Of a stretch of DNA of 45,461 nucleotides, positions 39,496-45,461 are shown one piece after another (position 1 is the first letter of the stretch; every line of letters starts with the position of its first letter). Both the position numbers and the translations under genes were made by a program. Source of the DNA: a virus; IMG/VR virus record IMGVR_UViG_3300030328_001397, positions 1-45,461 of that record; one strand, given 5' to 3'. The notes below the pieces were generated by a model that saw only the letters and a list, made by a program, of their open reading frames with translations, was not told the origin of the DNA and did no database searches.

Positions 39496-40518
39496 TTAAG
39501 CCTCCTTTAATAATTGATTTGCGTATTGCTCTGGACTAATTCCAAGTTGGCGAGCTAGCTTAACTTGAGTCTGAGTAAGACGTATTTGCGTGGGTTTCTT
39601 GTTACCGCTATCCCTCGTTGCGGATGCAACAACTGTTGATGGTTGTCGTTTTGGTGTTTCTTCTTCTTGAGATATTTCTACCTCTGGAGTTTCAGTTACA
39701 CCGAAAAAGGTTGGAAATTGCTGACGCATAGCGACATCAACTTCTTTATAATATTCTTCTGATTTACTAGCTGGATCAATTCCTTTAGCTTGTAAACTTT
39801 GATCTACATACATAGCAAAAGAAGTCATTTCTTTATGAACAGGCTCACTACCCATAAACCAAGGATTCTTTTGTGCCCATGCTTGCATATCAGGGTCAGG
39901 TTGTGCAGCTTGTATTTCTGGCTGCGGTAAATTTTGTGCTATTTGTTGTTGAAGGTTAGCTGCCATATTGGATGATTGTTGTTCAGCTAATGTAGCTTTT
40001 GACAATAACTCTTGAGCCTTTGTCATTTCTTCAGCATTACCTTCTTCGTAAGCTTTCTTAAATGCTTCTTGTGCATTTTGTTTTGCCCATAAAGCATTAT
40101 TATGTGCTTGTTTGTTTAAAACTTGTCCACCTTGATCAACCATAGCTTGTAGCCTTTGGTTTTCTGACATCAAAATTTGTAAGCGTTTTACTGCTTCTTC
40201 TGATTCTCTTGTAGCTGCTTCTTTAGCTCTACGTTCTTCGTGATACTCGTATTTAATTTTAGCTATTCTTTCACCAGCTCTTTTACTGTAATCAGCAATT
40301 TCTTTATCTACAGTTTCATCATCTACATCTGGAGATGAATCTTCTGCTTTAGGAGGTCTGCGATCTTCTTTTGGAGTATCATCAACAACCTCTACTTCTA
40401 AACCCTCTGGTATTTGGTTATCTATTTCTGTTTGTTTACCAAAAAATTTATCCTCTGTTGATTGAGGAACAGTTTCTGGAATATTTGGTTCTTCATTTAT
40501 TATTTCGGTATCACTCAT
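39496..40518 (-). CDS. Scaffolding-type protein (340 aa)
   Basis: Acidic N-terminus (about 1-80) followed by a long Lys/Glu/Gln/Ala coiled coil (about 80-200) and a Gln/Pro region with AWAQKNPWFMGSEPVHKEMT, then a basic C-terminal QIRLTQTQVKLARQLGISPE. Such acidic, helical, Gln-rich proteins between portal and capsid genes guide capsid assembly and leave the head. The basic tail would bind capsid subunits. ATGA overlap with the GroES-like gene. Confidence 0.7.
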   Translation of the reverse strand: MSDTEIINEEPNIPETVPQSTEDKFFGKQTEIDNQIPEGLEVEVVDDTPKEDRRPPKAEDSSPDVDDETVDKEIADYSKRAGERIAKIKYEYHEERRAKEAATRESEEAVKRLQILMSENQRLQAMVDQGGQVLNKQAHNNALWAKQNAQEAFKKAYEEGNAEEMTKAQELLSKATLAEQQSSNMAANLQQQIAQNLPQPEIQAAQPDPDMQAWAQKNPWFMGSEPVHKEMTSFAMYVDQSLQAKGIDPASKSEEYYKEVDVAMRQQFPTFFGVTETPEVEISQEEETPKRQPSTVVASATRDSGNKKPTQIRLTQTQVKLARQLGISPEQYANQLLKEA

Positions 40519-40916
40519 GCTCTAACTACTCCTGTAGGATCATCAACTACTGCTTCCACAGTATCGTCATTAATTAAACGAAACTCTTGTCCATACATTT
40601 TCATGCGAGTACCTGAGTAACCTCGGAATATCACCCAGTCGCCAACTTTACACCAAGGTCCACTAGGAAACCTTTTAGTGTCGTTATAGCATTCTGGTCC
40701 TAACTTTAAAACGTATCCGCAAATATTACTTACTTCTTCGTCTTTAATAGTTTGGGAGGCTTTTACAATACCACCATCAGTTTTTTCTTCTGCTTTAGGC
40801 ATAGCTACTAATATTCTCCAACCAGCAGGTTCTGGTAATTGAGACTTAGTTTCATTACTTAAATCAGGAGTTTTTACACTTTCTGGTTCAGGTATTTTAA
40901 CTTTTACTTCACTCAT
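40515..40916 (-). CDS. GroES-like cochaperonin (133 aa)
   Basis: Cpn10-fold protein that would cap host GroEL to help fold capsid protein. Residues about 33-124 match the fold: WRILVAMPK, the mobile loop with GGIVK (48-52) for GroEL contact, ICGYVLKLGPEC, WCKVGDWVIFRGYSGTRM and a final strand near EAVVDD. A 30-residue acidic N-terminal extension precedes the domain. ATG 40916 is used; a GTG at 40925 is also possible, and neither has a clear ribosome site. It lies between the portal and scaffold genes. Confidence 0.8.
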   Translation of the reverse strand: MSEVKVKIPEPESVKTPDLSNETKSQLPEPAGWRILVAMPKAEEKTDGGIVKASQTIKDEEVSNICGYVLKLGPECYNDTKRFPSGPWCKVGDWVIFRGYSGTRMKMYGQEFRLINDDTVEAVVDDPTGVVRA

Positions 40917-40945
40917 ATGTTGCACGACTTTAGGGAGTCGAGTTC

Positions 40946-41149
40946 CTATTCTATGAGAACTTTTTCGATATAATCTAGTAGTTCTCGTTCTGCAAGGGCT
41001 AATCCCTCGATTATGCCAGTCATCTTCTGATACTCGTCAAAGTTCTTACAAGCACCTGAAGCTATATGATCAGCGTGTTCGTTCATCATACCACGCAGCT
41101 TTACTTTCATATGCTCAGAAAGTGATAGCTGTGTGATATCATTACTCAT
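40946..41149 (-). CDS. Hypothetical helical protein between portal and GroES-like genes (67 aa)
   Basis: Two amphipathic helices (LSLSEHMKVKLRGMMNEHAD and YQKMTGIIEGLALAERELLD). Overlaps the portal gene by 8 bases and is followed by a 20-base gap. No motif seen; a small assembly factor is possible. Confidence 0.55.
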   Translation of the reverse strand: MSNDITQLSLSEHMKVKLRGMMNEHADHIASGACKNFDEYQKMTGIIEGLALAERELLDYIEKVLIE

Positions 41150-43625
41150 TCTTATTGATATCTTTCACGAAATCTTTTGCCATGTCAAGACCTAGTTTAT
41201 ATTCTTCTAGTTCTTGTTTTTTATTATCCTGTTCATTTTCTAGCAAATCGCTAGCAATCTGCTGTCCTATTCTTGTACCAGCTATTTCTGCTTGTGTAGA
41301 TATTCTTTCACGTTCTATTTCATCTCTATTAGCTGCTTTTGCTGCTTCCAATTGAATTTTAGCTTGACCTTCTTGTGCTTTACGTTGTAACTCACCCTCT
41401 TTAATAGCAACCTCTCTTTCTTTCATTTGAATGAGTGGGTCTTTTTGGTTTTCTTCAATTCTTTCTTTTTCTGCTCTTTGTTGTGATGTACCAGTAACTC
41501 TTCTTGCTGCTTCAGCTACGAGACTTGAAATACGTTTTTCTACATCTGCTGGTAAAGGTTCACCTTCTGGCGGAAGCTCAACACCCATTTCTTGTTCAAT
41601 TTGTTTTCTAAACTGCATTGTTAAATGTTGATTTACATAATCAGAGGCTGCTGCAAGTATTATAGGTGCTTTAGGACTCTTTTGAACTATCTCCATTATT
41701 TCTGGATTTTGTTGTGTAGCCAACATTGTAGCTATATGTGCTTCATGGTCTTGTTCTATAAATGCTTTAACAGGTTTACCATTTATTAAGTTTTGTACTG
41801 CTGTAACAGGATCAACTGGTTTAACATCATCTGTATCAGGAACAATAGCATCTACATCCTCTATACCTAATACCTCAAGCATTTGTCTATGTAATTCAGG
41901 CAAGTTATACATCTCAGGTGATGATTGTGCCAATTGCATAGCAGCTTGATATTGCATAATTCTTTGAGCCATTGTTGCTGCATTAGGATCAGATACAGGC
42001 AATATGTCCACTCTGTTATCAAAGTCTGATCCTTTAATAAACTCTTCTTCATCCATTTCATATGGATATGCAGGTTCAGTAAAGTCTTTTACTATACCTA
42101 CTAAAATATCAAACTCTTTTCTCATAGAAGCATGAAGTCTAGCTTGTACTGCACTCATTACTTTTTGATTGCGTTCTAGTAATGCTAGTGTAGTTCCTAC
42201 TGGAGCTTGATTATTCATATCAGATATTTTCATATCAGATATACTGGCAAATCTTCTTCCCTCTTCTACAATATTTTGCAACAACTGATAAAGAGTTCCA
42301 GATGGTTCTTTATATGGTAAAAAGGTTATGTTATCTCTTATAGCACCACCTGGAACATCTACATCTCTAAATTCTCCAGGCATGATGGGGGTGTCATCAC
42401 CCTTGATACGGAGTCCTCTGGCTTTAAGTCCACCAGGGAGATTAGATAATGTACCTGCATCTACAAGTTGTCTAAGTATGGATGTAGCTGATTTAGCTAA
42501 ACCACCTACCATATGTATTAAACCAAATCCATAAAATCCTAAACCTGGTAGATATTGATAATGAACAAAGTGCATTCTTCTAAGTTTATTAGAATCATCT
42601 TCGTAATAATTTCTACGAATACTTAATATAATTCCACTAGGATAATCAATTGTTACGACATAAGGTATGGCTATACCTGTTTGTTCTCCTGCTGCATTTG
42701 TATCCTCAAAACCTTCTAGGTCTAAATCTACTTGCATTTCTAATATAGTATGACTTTGATCATAGCTATAAGTATCTTGTTCTCCTGTTATATCATTGTA
42801 CTTTTTAGTTATATCAGAAGTATTCTGTGATCCAGCAGGTAGTTCTATATCTCTATAGAATCCATTAACCTGCATTTTTCTAACAGAATTAGAAGACTTA
42901 CGCATTACATGGGTAGCACGTTCACAAGTCTCTAAATCACTAGCACCATAATTAACTACAACATCTTCTGCTGGTACAAATATGGAACTTGGTCTATCTA
43001 AACTAGGATCAAAGTAAACTTTACGAAAAGCTGAACCAGCAAGAGGTAATGAAAATAACATCTTTTCTGTTTCAGTTCTGTACTCTGACATTTCATGTGT
43101 CAGTAAATAATTTAGATAATCTTGTACTCTTTGTGCCTGTTTCGTTTTGTCGTCAGTTATTTTTCCAACAATTTTAGTTTTCACAGGTCCTTGAGCTGGA
43201 AACATTTCGGTAATAGATTGTGACTGAAAGCGTATTACCGCCTCGGAAAGCATCGGGTGAAATACTCCACAAGCACCAGCCCAAGGTTGTGTTCTTTCTT
43301 CTATCTTTAATCCTAATTGATCTAAACCATTTGTATAGGTTTCTTCCCAATCAGCACGAGATTCTTTATCTCCGTTATAAGCATTGACAAGTTCATTACC
43401 TAATTCCATTAGGACATCATCATCCATAAAATCAGCTAAGTTAGAATCAAATCCTTCGTCACCTACAGGTATTGCATTAGGATCAAAATCAATGATCATG
43501 CCACCATCATCAGTTTCAATAGCTACTGATTCTGGGTTTTCTATTGCTATGCTTATATCAGCTTCTTCTGGGTCTTGTTCTATTAGACCATCTACAGGTG
43601 TAGCTGGTTGTCTTTCTATTGCCAT
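41142..43625 (-). CDS. Portal protein, P22-type (827 aa)
   Basis: Dodecameric ring at the DNA-entry vertex. Long portal with WEETYTNGLDQLGLKIEERT, PWAGACGVFHPMLSEAVIRF, EKMLFSLPLAGSAFRKVYFD and FHYQYLPGLGFYGFG-like HFVHYQYLPGLGFYGFGLIH, all portal-like blocks from memory. A C-terminal Gln/Glu/Lys-rich helical barrel (about 650-827) is consistent with the P22-like class, whose portals are similarly long. Sits directly after the terminase gene. Confidence 0.85.
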   Translation of the reverse strand: MAIERQPATPVDGLIEQDPEEADISIAIENPESVAIETDDGGMIIDFDPNAIPVGDEGFDSNLADFMDDDVLMELGNELVNAYNGDKESRADWEETYTNGLDQLGLKIEERTQPWAGACGVFHPMLSEAVIRFQSQSITEMFPAQGPVKTKIVGKITDDKTKQAQRVQDYLNYLLTHEMSEYRTETEKMLFSLPLAGSAFRKVYFDPSLDRPSSIFVPAEDVVVNYGASDLETCERATHVMRKSSNSVRKMQVNGFYRDIELPAGSQNTSDITKKYNDITGEQDTYSYDQSHTILEMQVDLDLEGFEDTNAAGEQTGIAIPYVVTIDYPSGIILSIRRNYYEDDSNKLRRMHFVHYQYLPGLGFYGFGLIHMVGGLAKSATSILRQLVDAGTLSNLPGGLKARGLRIKGDDTPIMPGEFRDVDVPGGAIRDNITFLPYKEPSGTLYQLLQNIVEEGRRFASISDMKISDMNNQAPVGTTLALLERNQKVMSAVQARLHASMRKEFDILVGIVKDFTEPAYPYEMDEEEFIKGSDFDNRVDILPVSDPNAATMAQRIMQYQAAMQLAQSSPEMYNLPELHRQMLEVLGIEDVDAIVPDTDDVKPVDPVTAVQNLINGKPVKAFIEQDHEAHIATMLATQQNPEIMEIVQKSPKAPIILAAASDYVNQHLTMQFRKQIEQEMGVELPPEGEPLPADVEKRISSLVAEAARRVTGTSQQRAEKERIEENQKDPLIQMKEREVAIKEGELQRKAQEGQAKIQLEAAKAANRDEIERERISTQAEIAGTRIGQQIASDLLENEQDNKKQELEEYKLGLDMAKDFVKDINKNE

Positions 43626-43633
43626 TTAATATC

Positions 43634-45130
43634 CTAATAATAATTTGCAGTACGATTATGTTCCAAAGGTTCATCTTCTTCGTCAGAATGCAATGAAACA
43701 AAACCACCTTGTCTGAATCTTAACAGAGCTTGCGTAGTGCTATCAACTAAATCATCATGCTCCATATTTGGAAATCCAGCAAATTGTTCTATTGTTTCTT
43801 CAGCCCAGCGTGTTTCAGGACACCAAATTACACCTGAAGCAAATAGATCAGATACTGCATTTACTCTTGATATCTTATCGTTACCTCGGCTAGGAGTGTA
43901 TTCTTGTACAGGTATTCCCATTGCCCTTAACTCAAAAATTAAAGGCATACCTGCTGCTTTTGCTTCTACAATGAAAGCATCAGGTGTATAAGCTCTATAC
44001 TTCTCCATAGCCATTTTCTTTAACTCAGGAAACTCTAGTCTTTCTTGATACGCATCTAACAGTATTAGATTAGGTGCTAGCAGACCATCATCATCCTCTA
44101 AATAAAAAACACCCCAAGTTGTGCAAGCAGAAAAGTCAGCTCTTTGATTCTTCATAAAAGCAGTATCCCAAGATTGGATAACAAACTCGCAATCTGGCGG
44201 ATTTCTTCCTTCCCATATGTTCCACCATTCCCTTTTAACTAATGCACCTTCTTCAGATGTAGGGTCTTGCTGGTATTGAGCCATCCATTTACTATTGGGT
44301 AGCTCGGCTTTCAAAGCCTGTAATTCTTCCATTTTCCAGAACTCTGCCCACAAAGGATTACCTGAAGGCATAATCGCAGGAAGTTCTATAACTTCCCATT
44401 GGTCAGCACCACCACGTTTTATGCTAGCATCAACCACTTGTCCTGTTAAATCTTTATTATGCCATCTTGTCATTACTACAACGATTGCACCATTTGGTTG
44501 TAAACGCTGTCTCGGACCAGATGTGTACCACTCGTATGTTCTATTGAATACGTTTATATCGGCACTTGCACCTTCTTGTTCTGAATGGGGGTCATCAATG
44601 ATCAGGAGGTCAGCACCTTTACCAGTTACTGCACCACCTACCCCTATCGCAAAATAATCACCACCTTGGCTAGTATTCCATCTTCCTGCTGCTTTGCTAT
44701 CAGATTGCAAGCTTACATTAGGAAATACAGCTTTATAGTCAGGACTATTTACTAAGTTTCTAACCTTTCTACCAAAGCCAACCGCTAATTCCGCAGTATG
44801 GGCAGTTTGTATGATCTTCTTATCAGGAAACTTACCTAGAAACCACGCAGGGAGCAAATAAGACGCAAACTCACTTTTAGTATGTCTAGGGGGCATATTG
44901 ATGATTAAACGCTTTAATTCGCCTTTAGCAACCCTCTCAAACGCATCAGCCATTATCTCGTGGTGTTTACCATGAATAAACGCTGACCACATCTCCCCAA
45001 CAAAGGACATAAACTCTTCGTGGCATTTCTCTCTACCTTTCGCTTGTTCTAGTTCTTCTAACAGAACTAATAACTCTTGCTTCTCTACAGGAGATAGATT
45101 CTTTACTTTACTGAGAACATTTTTATTCAT
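43634..45130 (-). CDS. terL: Terminase large subunit
   Basis: Packaging motor with ATPase and nuclease. From ATG 45130: atypical Walker A PPRHTKSE (80-87), Walker B LLIIDDPH (175-182), and the RNase H-like nuclease residues Asp322 in QSWDTAF, Glu389 in IVEAKAAG and the Asp459-463 cluster in EHDDLVDS. The frame is open back to GTG 45154, but ATG 45130 is preferred as the better start codon; no strong ribosome site is seen for either. First gene of the late operon in the window. No small subunit gene was seen in the window. Confidence 0.92.
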   Translation of the reverse strand: MNKNVLSKVKNLSPVEKQELLVLLEELEQAKGREKCHEEFMSFVGEMWSAFIHGKHHEIMADAFERVAKGELKRLIINMPPRHTKSEFASYLLPAWFLGKFPDKKIIQTAHTAELAVGFGRKVRNLVNSPDYKAVFPNVSLQSDSKAAGRWNTSQGGDYFAIGVGGAVTGKGADLLIIDDPHSEQEGASADINVFNRTYEWYTSGPRQRLQPNGAIVVVMTRWHNKDLTGQVVDASIKRGGADQWEVIELPAIMPSGNPLWAEFWKMEELQALKAELPNSKWMAQYQQDPTSEEGALVKREWWNIWEGRNPPDCEFVIQSWDTAFMKNQRADFSACTTWGVFYLEDDDGLLAPNLILLDAYQERLEFPELKKMAMEKYRAYTPDAFIVEAKAAGMPLIFELRAMGIPVQEYTPSRGNDKISRVNAVSDLFASGVIWCPETRWAEETIEQFAGFPNMEHDDLVDSTTQALLRFRQGGFVSLHSDEEDEPLEHNRTANYY

Positions 45131-45180
45131 ACTTACTATGTAGTATATACCCACTAAGTAGATACTTCTTAAATTGAAAA

Positions 45181-45216
45181 CTTAATAAGTACCTAATAGG
45201 GTAGGCACTTATTAAG
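45181..45216. promoter_or_regulatory. Long hairpin upstream of terminase
   Basis: CTTAATAAGT and ACTTATTAAG form a perfect 10-bp stem, extended by CCTA/TAGG after one A/C mismatch, with loop ATAGGG: 14 paired bases in all. There is no U tract on either side, so a protein-binding or processing site is favoured over a terminator. Confidence 0.6.
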
Positions 45217-45241
45217 TAGAAACTGGGTATTAGGTATGTAC

Positions 45242-45257
45242 TAGGTATATATACCTA
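45242..45257. promoter_or_regulatory. Perfect 16-bp palindrome TAGGTATA/TATACCTA
   Basis: The sequence TAGGTATATATACCTA equals its own reverse complement, the form expected for a dimeric repressor or activator site. The half-site TAGGTA also occurs about 11 bases earlier (45231-45236), and TACCTA at 45190-45195 within the hairpin. Confidence 0.55.
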
Positions 45258-45320
45258 CAGATTTTACAATAATGCACCCCCTTCACAAAAAAAGCAACTG
45301 TTTTTTTAAAAAAATAATAT

Positions 45321-45407
45321 GGGGGGTGTAGGAATCCTAGAGCTTTATCTAAGAAAGGGGGGGTACTTAGTGAAAACTTGCTAGCAAAATGCAATAACAT
45401 AGGGGGG
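45321..45407 (+). repeat. Three guanine runs (G6, G7, G6)
   Basis: GGGGGG at 45321-45326, GGGGGGG at 45357-45363 and GGGGGG at 45402-45407 in otherwise A/T-rich DNA, 36 and 45 bases apart start to start. A C5 run at 45277-45281 could pair with them. Real, unless caused by sequencing error in homopolymers. Confidence 0.7.
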
Positions 45408-45461
45408 TCTATAAAAAGTAGTCTATGAATGTGTGAATCACTATGTATATATGATAGTCAG

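Larger units (their letters stand above)
45131..45461. promoter_or_regulatory. Non-coding control region upstream of the terminase gene
   Basis: About 330 bases without a convincing gene on either strand; the best frame gives only about 19 residues. It holds a strong hairpin (45181-45216), a 16-bp palindrome (45242-45257), a dyad ACTAT...ATAGT (45440-45458), an A7/T7 inverted pair (45287-45307), a five-C run and three G runs. Motifs TAGGTA/TACCTA and TATATA recur. No clear -35/-10 pair was found for the late operon. The combination suggests a promoter/operator area, a replication origin, or a packaging site. Confidence 0.55.

Noticed and set aside
45271-45330. Short + strand frame starting MHPLHKK
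   Set aside because: Only 19 residues, no ribosome site, and it lies in the A/T and G-run region.
1-45461. tRNA genes, integrase and attachment sites
   Set aside because: No cloverleaf, recombinase-like protein or paired direct repeats were recognised by eye; a dedicated tRNA scan would be decisive.

Overview
The window is part of a tailed double-stranded DNA phage genome from an AT-rich marine bacterium. Many genes resemble, from memory and not by search, conserved proteins of uncultured marine phages and of phages of SAR11-like Alphaproteobacteria. Sampled 60-base lines run from about 23 to 47 % G+C. There is no rRNA, recognisable tRNA, integrase, transposase or CRISPR array. The virion set points to a short-tailed (podovirus-like) particle: P22-type portal, tail-needle/nozzle-type protein, several large internal-virion or ejection-type proteins, and no tape measure or major tail-tube gene. 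Host and family are inference.

Left arm (1-5536, + strand): a tightly overlapping early operon. It encodes a recombination kit: a RecB-like PD-(D/E)XK exonuclease cut by the window edge, a Sak3/DUF1071 annealing protein, a small protein with an SSB-type acidic tail, a Ref-like HNH nuclease and a RusA-like junction resolvase. Small unknown genes lie between them, including two tiny membrane proteins (4044-4381). A rho-independent terminator follows the Ref-like gene. DNA polymerase, primase and helicase are not in the window and may lie beyond the left edge.

Right arm (5492-45130, - strand, transcribed right to left): the late operon. In transcription order: large terminase, portal, a GroES-like cochaperonin, scaffold, decoration-type protein and major capsid protein; then hairpin terminators and small structural or basic proteins; adaptor/connector proteins; a 26-repeat tail fibre with a self-cleaving S74 chaperone; small membrane proteins; a Snc-type nuclease (staphylococcal nuclease fold); a holin candidate; two exported low-complexity proteins; overlapping i-/o-spanin genes; a GH24 lysozyme; a tail protein; and four large internal-virion-type proteins with two GNAT-like genes. 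The last gene encodes a 2517-residue polyvalent protein with two HExxH motifs. The two arms converge and overlap at 5492-5536 over a 9-bp inverted repeat.

Right edge (45131-45461): a non-coding region upstream of the terminase. It holds a 14-bp-paired hairpin, a perfect 16-bp palindrome, further dyads and three runs of 6-7 G. It is a candidate control or packaging region.

Most promising for new biology: the polyvalent protein, the exported Asn/Thr-rich and nidogen-like pair, a short Gly-Gly-Leu-Thr motif shared by several virion proteins, the family of small basic proteins, and the right-edge control region.
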